This document shows positions 22,165-33,093 of a stretch of 64,000 nucleotides of DNA, in pieces. Made by a program: the position numbers and the translations under genes. The notes below the pieces were generated by a model. That model searched no databases. It was not told where the DNA came from and worked only from the letters and a program-made list of their open reading frames with translations. This DNA is from Dama dama (lineage: Eukaryota > Chordata > Mammalia > Artiodactyla > Cervidae): the NCBI RefSeq assembly GCF_033118175.1, contig NC_083701.1:12791501-12855500 (forward strand), read 5' to 3'. Each line of letters opens with the position of its first letter. The stretch's first letter is position 1.

Positions 22165-22260
22165 TACCACCTACCTCATAGTGTGGATCTTAAATCAGAT
22201 TATTTAAGTAAAGTCCCAAACACAGAGTAAGTTTTCAGTAAATATTACCTTCTCCTACTA
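22165..22260 (+). repeat. MIR SINE 3' fragment
   Basis: CCACCTACCTCATAGTGTGG, then AAACACAGAGTAAGTTTTCA and GTAAATATTAC. Confidence 0.6.
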
Positions 22261-22889
22261 AGATTTCTTCTTTCTCCACCACCACCATAATCAAGCCCAT
22301 ATCTCTACTACAATATTTCTCAGTCTCTGTAAGGTCCAAGTTATGTGAAAAGATACACTCCCCCTTTCATCCTTAGGGAGGGAGCAAATTAGTTGCACGC
22401 AATGAAAAATACAGCGTGAGAGATGACTTCAAAATGTTGTTGTCAGCAGATTTCTTTAGCGCGGTCAAGACCTGTGGTTTACTTACCCAGCCTCCGCCTG
22501 TTGGTCGTCAAAAAACATCAACAGTGATAACTACAACATCCTGCAGAGAGTCCCGTTAGCAGTCGTTTCTCAAAGTCATCAACTCACAAGGAATGCCCTT
22601 CAATTAGAAGTTATGAGGTTACAATTAACATACACTGGAAACTTATGCAAGTTATGTAAGTTGGTGGTAGACTAGGTCATCTTTGGCATTATCTATGTAA
22701 TCCTTATGATACTTTGAGCCAGTTAGTCTTGTCCTGATGGGAACATAGAAGCTTAGAAAGTCCAAGTTTACTGTGCTGGAGGCAGATCCAGAATTTGAAC
22801 CAAAATTTGTTTCTAAAACCAGCATGCTTGCCTCAAAAATAGATATTAAATATAGCTGCTAATTTATGTTTAAAAATATTATTCTGTAT
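22261..22889. other. Unassigned sequence with a CpG-retaining patch
   Basis: 22390-22566 keeps about eight CpGs including GCGCGG, and has a TGTGGTTT (RUNX-type) site and a TTGCACGCAA palindrome. No repeat recognised. Confidence 0.4.
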
Positions 22890-23215
22890 GAGTATCTTAT
22901 GGCATATTATGAGTCTATTAAACAGAATGAAGTAAATTGATGCTAATAAATAACTCAGATAAATTAAGTGAAAAAATGGAGAGAAGCCATAGTGATTTTA
23001 AAATAATATTATACCCATATTTATACATCTATAAATGTTGTAATTTTCTTGAAATTTTTGCATTAAAATTGTTACACTTCTAAGAAGTGGCACATATATA
23101 TTCAGGGTAGATGAGAAGGGTCTTACTTTTCACCATATACAAGCCCCTGCAGGCTGGACATGCTTATAAATGAAGATGTATTATTGTACAATACAAATAA
23201 AATTTCCTTTAAAAT
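22890..23215 (+). repeat. Probable ancient L1 3' UTR
   Basis: TCTATTAAACAGAATGAAGT, AAATTAAGTGAAAAAATGGA and CTTACTTTTCACCATATAC follow the order seen in L1MD/L1ME 3' ends. Highly diverged. Confidence 0.4.
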
Positions 23216-23370
23216 TGATTAAAATCAATTTTATTTAGCTAAATAACATAAATATTTGACTTAATCATGGTGATGACTACCAATATAGGAAAATGTGCCA
23301 TATCAGATCAGTCAGGAGCCTGTGATGGTGTAAGGGAATGGAAATAAGATTTACTGAACCATCACAAAAA

Positions 23371-23691
23371 GAAAGTGAAAGTGAAAGTCACTCAGTCCTG
23401 TCTGACTCTTTGTGACCCCATGGACTATAGAGTCCATGAAATTCTCTAAGCCATAATACTGGAGTGGATAGCCTTTCCCTTCTCTAGGGGCTCTTCCCAA
23501 CCCAGAGATCGAACCCAGGTCTCCTGCATTGCAGGTAGATTCTTTACCAGCTGAGCCACAAGGGAAGCCCAAGAATACTGGAGTGGGTAACCTATCCCTT
23601 CTTCAGCAGATCTTCCCAACCCAGGAATCGAACTGGGGTCTCCTGCACTGCAGGTGGATTCTTTACCAATGAGCAATGAGGGATGTCCATC
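23371..23691 (-). mobile_element. Bov-tA SINE with extra partial tRNA-head unit
   Basis: A full antisense Bov-tA (3' end GTCACTCAGTCCTGTCTGAC, head CTGAGCCACAAGGGAAGCC, to 23570) is followed by a second partial copy of its head half (AAGAATACTGGAGTGGGTAA to 23691). This compound form recurs in ruminant genomes. Confidence 0.85.
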
Positions 23692-23734
23692 ACAAAACCC
23701 AGACAGCATCATACAGCTTCCTACACCCAAAGAG

Positions 23735-23850
23735 GTGGGCACAATGATATGGATTTTATAGATGAGGCCACCAAAGTTCTGAAAGGTCAAGCTGTACGCC
23801 CATGGACACACAGTTTGTTGGAACTTAAAGTGTGACCTTTAGTCCTGAGT
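23735..23850 (+). repeat. MIR SINE fragment
   Basis: GATTTTATAGATGAGGCC, then GAAAGGTCAAGCTGTACG and CACACAGTTTGTTGG. Confidence 0.5.
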
Positions 23851-24487
23851 CTATTACATCCTCAAATAACTTGTTCTTCCCACCACACCACAGTGATCAT
23901 TCCAGAAGCAACACTTTGAGAACCCTTTTTTTCTTTTTTCACTCTTGGAGATGCTATGGGAAGAAACTCTTTGTGAAGCTCTTTAGAGGCAGAGAATAAA
24001 TGAAACATAGATTTACATAAAAGGTATATTTATTAATAGCAATAAAATATTGAAATTGTTTTAGGGGGCAGTTGGTGCTTGAGAGTCATCATAATTATTC
24101 ATTTTAGGGAAAGATTCATTCCCTTGTGCTTCTGGGCAGGGAGCCCATACGAATAAGGTCATAAATGCCCTGGCTACTCTGAGGTCATCATGAAAAAAAT
24201 AATAGACCTTGATGATAAAAGAACTAGGTAGTCATCAATTCCATCTCCTTTGCCAACAACAAAAAAAGACAATATTTATAGAACAGTCATCATTTGTACT
24301 TAATTTAGACTCATTTCTTTGGAAGCAGATAAGCAAATACATTATCTATTAATATAATGTGAACTCCTATGGGTCTGAATGAATTTTAAAGAATTTAAAT
24401 TCCCCATAACTATCCTTTTATGGTTCAGAAAAAGAATCTTCTATGAAGTACAGTTTATCCTTTTGTGTATAACCAAGGGAGCTGAAT
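23851..24487. other. Unassigned AT-rich sequence
   Basis: Nothing recognised. Confidence 0.4.
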
Positions 24488-24565
24488 GGTGGAACAGGTA
24501 GAGCATGGGTTAGAGAGAAAGGAGTTAAAATTCTGGTTCTGCCACTTACAACCTGTGTGCCCTTA
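24488..24565 (+). repeat. MIR SINE 5' fragment
   Basis: GAGCATGGGTTAGAGAG and TTCTGGTTCTGCCACTTAC: a MIR beginning. It may be the left part of the MIR at 24950. Confidence 0.5.
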
Positions 24566-24949
24566 TGCCTAAGCAAAACCACAGAGGTCTGGGTTGAGTC
24601 CCAGGATTTCCGAGAATGTTGGCTGGGACTAGGTTTAAGGTTACTTCATCACTAAACAAGTAAACAAGCTTTGTAGATGGCACACAAAATGAGGATATAG
24701 ATGAATGGACATAATTCCTTGTACCTCTCTTGCTGTCCTTATAAGTAGAACTGAAGTTGAGTGGTCCCATGAGAGGTGCAGGTGAGAAAACCATGATGTC
24801 GAGGAGTAAGAAAAGGGAGAGCTTGTTACTGTTCATATCACTAAATTGGAGGAGGGGCAGACCAACACTCAAGGCTTGGTCTTGTGAAGTATTCACGTAC
24901 TTCCAGTTTTTACTTCTCTCTCTCCTTTTTGGGATTCCAGCCAGCTGCC
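24566..24949. other. Unassigned sequence
   Basis: A 116-codon minus-strand frame (24546-24896) overlaps a MIR and has no recognisable domain. Confidence 0.4.
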
Positions 24950-25110
24950 CATGACCTACAGTATCCAGGGCGAGTTATTTAGGCTCTTTGAGCCTTAGTT
25001 TCTACACTCGTAGTATAAGAATAATATAATAGCATCTCCTTCATTGGCTCTGTATGAAACTTAAGATAAATGAAATCACCTATGAAAGACAACCTTGCAC
25101 CAAATAAGTG
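24950..25110 (+). repeat. MIR SINE fragment
   Basis: GGCTCTTTGAGCCTTAGTTT, TAAGAATAATATAATAGCAT, then CACCAAATAAGTGCTAAA. Confidence 0.6.
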
Positions 25111-25755
25111 CTAAAACATACCATTTTCCTTTCCACTCTGCTTTTATCCCCATCATGGACACCTAGGCTCATTCTTACACTCTCACCTTTCAAGGTTCTT
25201 ACATCTATAGGAACAACTGTGCCTTCAATTTCGTCACCTTGGAGGAAGGGAAATTCATTCACCCCTGAATGTTTCTCGCTTCCATCTAGACAGGCAAGAG
25301 CCCCCACCTAGATTTTGTGCAACACCTCAAGACTTTCATGTCTCTATAGTACTTCCTCAACCACAAGTGGCACTCTCAAATGGAATCCTCTTTTGATCTT
25401 GGAATGGAAGCAAAACAACTCATCACAACCATTTTACAAAGTCCAAAATTGAGACATAAGAGACAGGAACAGACTTGTCTCTGTCTAAAGAACTCCTGAA
25501 CAGTTCACCTGAGCTCCTTACATAGTTACCTAAGCCCTTAACCCTTGGAACAGAAATCCAGACAACCGTTTGGGATGAATTATTTTATGCTGGACTGCCT
25601 TCTTATCCATATGCCAACAAATAGTTTTGTCACCTGCACTTTACAATAAAATAATGTATCAACTCCTTTAATTAACAGCAAACTTAAAAGAGAGAAAATG
25701 GGAAAATCTGATAGGAAGAACCAAAATCATATTCTACATTTTATACGTGAGAAGT
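25111..25755. other. Unassigned sequence
   Basis: Nothing recognised; two short opposed frames near 25080-25311 overlap one another and look like chance. Confidence 0.4.
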
Positions 25756-26205
25756 CTTTTTTTTAAATCATTTTTAAAAAATGTTTTATTGCAGTTGATT
25801 TATAATGTACAGGTGTACAGTAGAGTGAATCAGTTATGTGTATACATATATCTATTCTTCTTTGGGCTTCCCAGGCAGCATTAATAGTAAAGAACCTGCC
25901 TGCCAATGCAGGAGATGCAACGAAAGTGAGTTCAATTCTTGGGTTGGGAAGATTCCCTGGAGAAGGAAATGGCAACCCACTCAAGTATTATTGCCTGGAG
26001 AATCCTATGGACAGAGGACCCTGGTGGGCTATACTCCATACGGTTGCAAAGAGTTGGGCACAACTGAAATGTCTTAGTATGCATTCTTCTTTAGATTATT
26101 GTCCCAAATAGGCTATTACAGAGTATTGAGTAGAGTACCCCATGCTATACAGTAGGTCCTTATTAGTTATTTACTTTGTATACAATAATGTGTCACATGA
26201 GAAGT
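25756..26205 (-). repeat. L1 3' end split by a Bov-tA
   Basis: Antisense L1 3' end: left piece ATTGCAGTTGATTTATAATG to 25863, right piece CTATACAGTAGGTCCTTATT to about 26205. The SINE at 25864-26082 interrupts it. Confidence 0.75.
25864..26082 (+). mobile_element. Bov-tA SINE nested in L1, 10-bp target-site duplication
   Basis: Head GGGCTTCCCAGGCAGCATTA, end GGCACAACTGAAATG. ATTCTTCTTT at 25854-25863 and 26083-26092 flanks it. Confidence 0.93.
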
Positions 26206-26859
26206 CTTGGTCTCAGGGAGATAGTGTCACAGTTCTTACTTGACAGTCCAAGATTAGAACACGCAGCCTGGCACTCCTTCCACGGGAATACACATCCCTG
26301 GGCAGCTTACTGAGCAGCAGGTCCTCACTGCCTCATGTGGTCGCCCTCACCCTGAGAATCCTTCCTTACAGTAAGTTAAACTGCTCCTGTGGCATGGATG
26401 CTTTGAAGTGTTAATTAACTTTGAAGTTATATGTAAACCTTTAGAAATAGAACTACTTTGCCTAGAAGTACTCTGTTATCTACCTGATATGGTAGAAAGC
26501 AAGATCATGGAAACTATTTGAGTATGTTGCCTGCTAAAACCTGCTTTTCTGATCATTAGGGGTATTAGGGTCACTACCTGAGTGGACCTGGGACTGGACT
26601 CATGATTTCCAATCCAGGACATGTGACTATCAGCAAAACCTCACTAAACATTTATCCTGTCCCGTGTGCAAAATTAGGACTAGGGGGTGAGACTTTAGAA
26701 TAGATAGACCCGACTTAAGAGACCATGTAATTTATTGTCCAAAATGACATATTTTAGACAATGATAAGAGTCAGATCAACAGATATGTATAAACCAGGAT
26801 TATCCAGATATATTCAGGTCATAGAGTCTCTGTCGTTGCAGTGTGTTCTTCCTAGTTGA
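26206..26859. other. Unassigned sequence
   Basis: Nothing recognised with confidence. Confidence 0.4.
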
Positions 26860-27185
26860 GGAAGGCAGGGAACAAAAAAGTAAAAAGTAAAGCCCTGTGA
26901 TATGTCTTAGGGTCTAACAGATGATGTGATAGGATGTGGCTGAAGGAAGGAGGGTGCTTTAGAAGAGATAATCCCTTTGGCAGAGGTCTTCTCCCTCTAC
27001 AGAAGTGATCTTTGAGTGGAGATCTTAAGATTAAGAGGGAAGTAGTCACAGATGAAGGAGTGTAAAGAAAGCAACAGCTAATACAAAGACCTTCCAATGG
27101 GAAAGGACTTTGGGAAAGGTACAGAGACGGGATTATTTTAGAAGGTGTAGATGGGGCAGCAGACAAGAGCCAGAATCTAGAGAGG
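26860..27185 (-). repeat. L2 LINE internal fragment, antisense
   Basis: GAAGGCAGGGAACAAAAAAG, TTTGAGTGGAGATCTTAAG, CTAATACAAAGACCTTCC and GGACTTTGG follow the antisense L2 order. Confidence 0.5.
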
Positions 27186-27259
27186 TACACACCACAGGAA
27201 AGAATTCTCCAGGGTGTTTTAGAAGTTTCACAATTTTCAACTCAAATATCCATAGTATA

Positions 27260-27339
27260 TCAGGTTGGCCAAAGAGCTTGTTTGGGTTTTTCTGTTACAC
27301 TTTATGGAAAAACCCAAACAAACTCTTTGGCCAACCCAA
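27260..27339. mobile_element. Mariner-derived palindromic MITE (copy 2, best preserved)
   Basis: 80-bp near-perfect palindrome: GGTTGGCCAAAGAGCTTGTT at the left and AACTCTTTGGCCAACCCAA at the right, with long matching inner arms (GGGTTTTTC against AAAAACCC). TA duplications lie at 27258-27259 and 27340-27341. Of the three copies this should fold into the most stable hairpin. Confidence 0.9.
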
Positions 27340-27372
27340 TATACACTATTAAAAAAAAAAAAGAAAGAAAAA

Positions 27373-28600
27373 CTATCACAGGACGCACACTCAAACATGT
27401 TAGTTACATTTTAAGACCTCAGAGACCTCAGAGACTCTCTAATATGATCTCTTAGGCTAAGTTAACTAGTTTTTGTGTAAAACTTAGAGATTCTTATCCC
27501 ATTTCTGCATGTACAGCTAAACTTCATGGAGTTTTATCATCATTTAGGAAGTTTTTTTTTTTTCTAACTTGGAATTCCTTCTTGGAATTCAGCCCTGTAC
27601 ACATCTGCTTGCAGAAAAATGGCGCAAATAAGCACACATACATGGTGTTCAGTTAACTGTTCGGCCTGGCTCTATGTACTCAGAGCAGACTTTCAACACA
27701 GCATGGTATAGGTGGTCGCATAAAAGTTACACAAAACACCAGAGCATCACCTTTTTATTTTAGCACTTGTAGGTGTTGGATCCTCTGACATTTGTGTTTA
27801 TAATAAGGAATATGGGCAGTAGGTAGATATGGTTAGTGATTCAACCTGAGTAGAAAAGACTCAATGGTCCTCACAGCTGCTTAGTCAATTTAACCGGAGA
27901 ATGTCCAGGAGTTTGGTTCTCTTACTACTACTTTTACACCTCTGTTCACACGTGAGTGGAGGCTTACCTGAGACTACAAAACCCAATCAAGAAACAAAAA
28001 ACAAAAGTAAACGGAGGGCTGACACCAGTCTGAAACAAATGATCACTTCAGGCTGACAAATTTGCTTAGTTATTTCATCAGAACTGCCTCAAGATTTTTT
28101 CATTTATTGATAGTAAAATAAACACAAACAAGTAGAACTTCTGAAAGAATAGCATGCCAATTGCTTTATGGGTTTAAAAGTTAGATTTCCCCATCACATT
28201 TCCTTTGAGAAAAGGGTTCGTTACTTAAAGAATTTAAAAACAAGGGAGCTTCACTTCCTTTTCCCCTGTCACTTATTTGAGGGAATTTTAATCTTGGTTA
28301 ACCTCAGTTGGCTCATCAACCAAGTAGGGTTAATAATAGCCCAGTGACAAGGAATTGAACCAAACACATGTTGACATTCCCGTTTAAAAATCAACAATGC
28401 TAAGTTCATACAGTGCTAAGAAGGGAAGCTTCTAGGACCTCGTATGTGGTAGCTGACTTCCAATGATCAAAACCATGTCATCGTGTGAGGCCCACATAAA
28501 TATAACATAGGCAAGCCAGAGTCCTTTCAGAAAAATGTGACTGTCAACATCGAGAGACAAGTGAGTGCTGTGATTCTGAGCTTCATTGAAAGAGTCACAT
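27373..28600. other. Unassigned sequence
   Basis: An A-rich run follows the MITE. No repeat is recognised, apart from a faint MIR-like phrase near 28290-28350. Confidence 0.35.
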
Positions 28601-28920
28601 TCAATCCACTGCTTCCTTGAAAACGGACTTTATTACCATGGCTCCAAGTTCTACAGGAGAAAAAAACCACAAAGTATGCACAAACCAGATGAACAGTCTG
28701 TGCTGATGACAGGAAAAAAATAGAAGGGCATTGAGGTGCAGGGCAAGCCTGACAAAATGTCTTCTGTGCACCTCTTGGAAACGCGGGTACAAGCTATGTG
28801 CTGGAATCCACATCTTTGATTGGCGGCCTCCAGAGAAGCAGGAGAGCGGCCAGTCTCCCGCAGGCCAAGAGATGGAATAGGAGTTGGTTTGGATTCAGAA
28901 GTCAGTAAGGAACAGGGCAA
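28601..28920 (-). other. Unassigned CpG-containing stretch with an 89-codon open frame
   Basis: A minus-strand frame (28651-28920) is cysteine- and serine-rich, with no recognised domain. The segment keeps several CpGs (AACGCGGG, GGCGGCC, AGCGGCC), more than the neighbours. An exon or old processed pseudogene is possible but unsupported. Confidence 0.3.
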
Positions 28921-29127
28921 TTCTGTGATACAGCTTCTGGGGTAGGTGAGTGATACACAGGGTAGAGGAAGAGACTTATTACCTTCTCTTATGTTTCCCC
29001 TAACTGGAGACCGGAAAGGAGACAGACATCGTTTCCACTTGCCTGGAAGAGATTAGGCATTCATAGAATTGGGAGTTCAGGGTTTTCTTTTTACCCAGAT
29101 TTCAACATTGATCATGAGATTCCAAAC

Positions 29128-29190
29128 ACCTCACCCAAACTCTCTATGCCTCAGTTTCTTCCTTTTGTAACAAAGGGAATTAAAATGTCA
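29128..29190 (+). repeat. MIR SINE fragment
   Basis: CTCTATGCCTCAGTTTCTTC and TAACAAAGGGAATTAAAATG. Confidence 0.5.
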
Positions 29191-29214
29191 ACAATGTGAT
29201 GCTTGGTAAGGGTG

Positions 29215-29395
29215 AGTGTGCTAGTCACTCAGTGGTGTTTGACTCTTTGTGACCCCATGGACTGTGTAGCCTACCAGGCTCCTGGCAAGAATGCTGGAAT
29301 GGGATGCCATTCCCGTCTCCAGGGGATCTTTTTGACCCAGGGATTGAACCATGGTCTGCATTGCAGACAGACCCTTTACCTTCTGAACCACCAAA
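29215..29395 (-). mobile_element. Bov-tA SINE
   Basis: Antisense: CTAGTCACTCAGTGGTGTTT to TTCTGAACCACCAAAGTG; carries a short internal deletion near 29280. Confidence 0.9.
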
Positions 29396-30299
29396 GTGTA
29401 CATGAAGAATTGAAATCCACAATTTGTAGATATTGGCAAGTGTTACAACATATCTGAAGCTGAAAGCAGAAAAATGAAGTTTGAGGGGAATCTGAATTAT
29501 GGTATACCCAAGTGAGTTCTTCTCAGACGTTCTGCTTTCATGGATGAGCAAAAACTTTGCTTGATTGCTTTTTTAACTAAGAGACTATTCTATATTTTCC
29601 AGGATTTTATTTTAACAAAATAAAATCACTTAAAATACTCAGAACTATTTTTACTATTTGGCATCATTTTACAAAACAAGAATCACTTTAATAAAAAAAA
29701 ATAAAAGCCATAATCTCAGAATCAAAGACATATTTCTCAAGTTGGTTAACTAACACAAATATATGAAAACACAAAAAAATTCCAATATGCATTGATAGAT
29801 GATAGTATTAAAAAGATGATGTTATTAAAAATAATATGCAATTTTCTGATGCTTGTTTAAAACTTGGACATCTATATTCAACGTGCTCACATAAAGTTGA
29901 ACTAGAATATTCAACTTGACCTGGAACACTGTTGTTAGAAATCTATTTTCATGTCATGAGAATGAGAACAATACCCACTGTGCTATTCCTTCAATAGTTA
30001 GAATTCTCTCTAAGACCTTAGCTCAGCTTCAAACCCATGACATGAGTCTTGGTCATAAATAACCCTGCTTTATAGATCATGATGTCCCCAGCTCACATCC
30101 CTATGATTCAAAGCTGAGGCTTTATAAAATTAGAAATTAAGCCCTTATGAGATATAATTACAAATCCAATGCTTCACAATGAGAGAATGAATCCATAAAG
30201 AGATTAAGCAAGTCATTCAAAGTAGCACTGTTCCTAAGTGGTGTCTGATTCAAAACCAGTGATTTTTGGATTCCTAACTAATATGATCAGTAATATTGA
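29396..30299. other. Unassigned AT-rich sequence
   Basis: Includes a perfect 11-bp hairpin at 29603-29627. No repeat family recognised. Confidence 0.4.
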
Positions 30300-30740
30300 A
30301 TAATAGCTAACAGTTTGATTATTTACTATGTACAAGTCTTCATGTGAAATATTTGACAGTCATTACATTATCAGAGGATTTCCCAGGTGGTGCAGTGGTA
30401 AAGAATCCACATGCCAAGACAGGAGATGCAAGAGACATGGGTTCGATCCCTAGATAGGGAAGATCTCCTGTAGTAGGAAATGGCAATCCATTCCCGTATT
30501 CTTGACTGGTTATAATTCCATGGAAAGAGGAGCCTAGTGGGCTTAGTCCATGGGATTGCAAGGAGCTGGACATGACTGAGTGTACACACACACATACATA
30601 TTATCAGATCCTCACGGTGACCTATGAGTTCCATCATTATTCCCAATTTACAAGAGAAGAAATAGAAGTGCACTGGTGAAATCCTGTGTCCAAAGCCCAA
30701 CAAAGGCTGCCTGGCAGAACAGCAATTCAAACCAAGCACT
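30300..30740 (+). repeat. MIR SINE split by a Bov-tA
   Basis: Left half AATAGCTAACAGTTTGATTA; right half CAGATCCTCACGGTGACC, TATTCCCAATTTACAAGAG. The two halves are co-linear once the SINE is removed. Confidence 0.65.
30376..30599 (+). mobile_element. Bov-tA SINE nested in MIR, consensus B box
   Basis: Flanked by ATTATCAGA at 30367-30375 and 30600-30608. The pol III B-box GGTTCGATCCC is intact at 30440-30450. Confidence 0.93.
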
Positions 30741-31469
30741 ACTCCGGCCTTGCTCACTTTACCTCTGATGTGTGTCTCTGCATTTCACATGTGTGATTTC
30801 AATGATGACAGTAACTTCAGTTTCTGGGGAGGTAGTCATAGGCCATTGCTTTACTAAAATAGCTAGAAAAATTCAAACGATAAATTATCCTCCACCCCTC
30901 CCCCCACAAAATCATAACTTTAGTTACACTGGCAATCTGGGGAAACATAGAGGGCTGGATGAGCTAGAACTGTAGAGAAGAGTCTTTCTTAGGAAAGCTG
31001 AGGTGGCTACCTTTTTCTTCCCTTGAGGGTGTTGGCCAGTTCTGGACACAGACTAAGGACTGGACTTGGCCTAAGCCAACAGCCCCCAGCAAGGGAAAGA
31101 GGCAACTGCAGGGGCTTGACTGCTACAGGGACAGGTAACGCATATTGGAACCTGGAAGAGCTCTAGAAACTAGAGCCAAGGGCTAGGGAGGCATGGCAGC
31201 TGAGAGTAGCCTGAAAAGGCAGCATGAAATTTCCTTTTTCCTCCCAAGGCATTTGCCATATTTTAATGTTGTCTGGAGCATGAAGTTAAAGAGATAAACT
31301 TTTGAGGGACAGCAGTAATTCCTCCAAAAGAAAGTGGCGACAAAATGGAGTAATTTTTAAAAAAAATACTCAGTTCATACAGAAAAAAAAAGAGGGAGAA
31401 ATAAAGGGCAAAGAAATAGGGCATAGGGCAAGTAGAAAACAAGGAGTAAGGTATAAATGTAAGCCAAAA
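30741..31469. other. Unassigned sequence
   Basis: Contains a C-rich run near 30890-30906. Nothing else recognised. Confidence 0.4.
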
Positions 31470-31685
31470 TGGGCTTCCCAGGTGGCACAGTGGTAAAGAA
31501 CATGCCTGCCAATGCAGGAGATGCAAGAGACACAGGTTCAATCCCTGGGTCAGGAAGTTACCCTGGAGGAGGAAATGGCAACCCACTCCAGTATTCTTGC
31601 CTAGAAAATTCCACAGGCAGAAGAGCCTCATGGGCTTCTGTCCTTGGGGTCGCAAAGAGTTGGACGCGACTGAGCACACACAAAC
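31470..31685 (+). mobile_element. Bov-tA SINE
   Basis: GGGCTTCCCAGGTGGCACAG to GAGTTGGACGCGACTGAGC; retains CpGs in the tail, so probably a younger copy. Imperfect flanks TAAGCCAAAA / TAAGCCCAAT. Confidence 0.93.
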
Positions 31686-31749
31686 ATAAGCCCAATTTTA
31701 TTAGTAATTAGTATTCAATATAAATTGGTGATTCATTCTATCAATAACT

Positions 31750-32075
31750 AGATGACAAAACTGTCAGCCTAGATTTAAGACAAAAAAAAAAAAAAAACCC
31801 AGCGATATGTTGTTTATGAAACACACTTAAAATTAAAAGGAAGCTAGAAGTTGGAAGTAAAAAGACAGGGAAAGCTACACCACAAGAAAGAAAGAAAGCT
31901 AATGTGGTCACAATCATTTCAGACAGAAACAGAATGTATTTTAAAGTACGAATTATCATTAGAGTTTTGTTTTAGGAAGATTTTATAATGATCAAGGTTC
32001 AGTTCAACAAGAAGACATAACAATCCTAAGTTTGTTTACACCTAACAGAAGAGATGCAAAATATACAAAGATCAT
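31750..32075 (+). repeat. Ancient L1 ORF2 fragment (endonuclease region)
   Basis: AAACCCAGCGATATGTTGTT, AAGAAAGCTAATGTGGTCAC, TTCAACAAGAAGACATAACA and CTAAGTTTGTTTACACCTAA match L1 ORF2 coding DNA. Riddled with stops. Contains an A16 tract at 31782-31797. Confidence 0.7.
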
Positions 32076-32377
32076 GGCACTGGACAGGAACCAGAGTGGA
32101 AAAGAGGTAGTAACACGGTAATAACATTTGCAGAAATACACCTGTCTGGCCCCGCAGCCCCTGTTCCTCTTACAATGCCAATACTGTACCTACTTCTCAC
32201 CTTCAGCCTCTCAGGAACTGTTATGATTGGCAATGTCAGTGACAAATGTGTTCACGTGAGGCATTGCATAGTTCACTTTATGACGCTATGAAATATGAAA
32301 CTGTAGAGACAGACAGAAGTTGCCCCAAGGAAAAGCACATGCACCCTAACTTCTTCAGGTTTTAATCTCTTTTACAG

Positions 32378-32580
32378 GGCTTCCCTAGTGGCTCAGATGG
32401 TAAAGAATCTGCCTGTAATGTGGGAGACCTAGGTTCGATCCCTGGGTTGGGAAGATCCCCTGGAGAAGGACATGGCAACCCATCCCCGTATTCTTGCCTG
32501 GAGAATTCCAAGGACAGAAGAGTCTGGAGGGCTACAGTCCATGGGGTCACAATCAGACATGACTGAGTGACTGAGTACAC
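32378..32580 (+). mobile_element. Bov-tA SINE, consensus B box
   Basis: GGGCTTCCCTAGTGGCTCAG; B box GGTTCGATCCC at 32432-32442; 3' end GACATGACTGAGTGACTGAG. Confidence 0.93.
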
Positions 32581-33093
32581 CGGGATCAACAGTACCTGAC
32601 TTAGAATTCTTTGCAGTTGACGTGATAACCAACAACGGCCTGTGTTTACTTTGTAGAGGGTAAGTCTCATGTGAGCCTAACGTTTGGCACAGTTTGATTA
32701 GCACGTGCACAAATATCACACCTTCCATCCTCGGGCAAGGAGCTGATTAACAATCATGAGTTAAAAAGGCCGAAGGACCATAACTGTTTATGGTTTTGTG
32801 CAGACCGTTTTTTGTTTCCTCTGAACTTTGCCCTTTTAAAAGATTCTTAATCGCACTTGAGATTTGCTATCTCCCTTCAATTTGAGGGTAATTTAAGACA
32901 CAGGCGGTGTCAAGGACGGTCCTCAGCAAAATTACCAGGAAGGAGCTTTTGCACCAGTCATGGAGTGGAAGGAAGAGTCTTACCCCTTTGGAGGCTTCCC
33001 CTTATCCACACTCCTTCCCAGGTGGTTACAGGTCTCATAGTCTCTGTCCCTACATTCATCAAAACCAGACTCCAGTTGTTTTGTTGCTGTTGT
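32581..33093. other. Unassigned sequence
   Basis: A 122-codon frame begins here at 32857 but runs into BovB, so it is not a gene. No repeat recognised before 33094. Confidence 0.4.

Noticed and set aside
30440..30450. tRNA gene on the strength of a perfect B box
   Set aside because: The B box belongs to a Bov-tA SINE head; the surrounding sequence does not fold as a full tRNA cloverleaf with the expected acceptor pairing.
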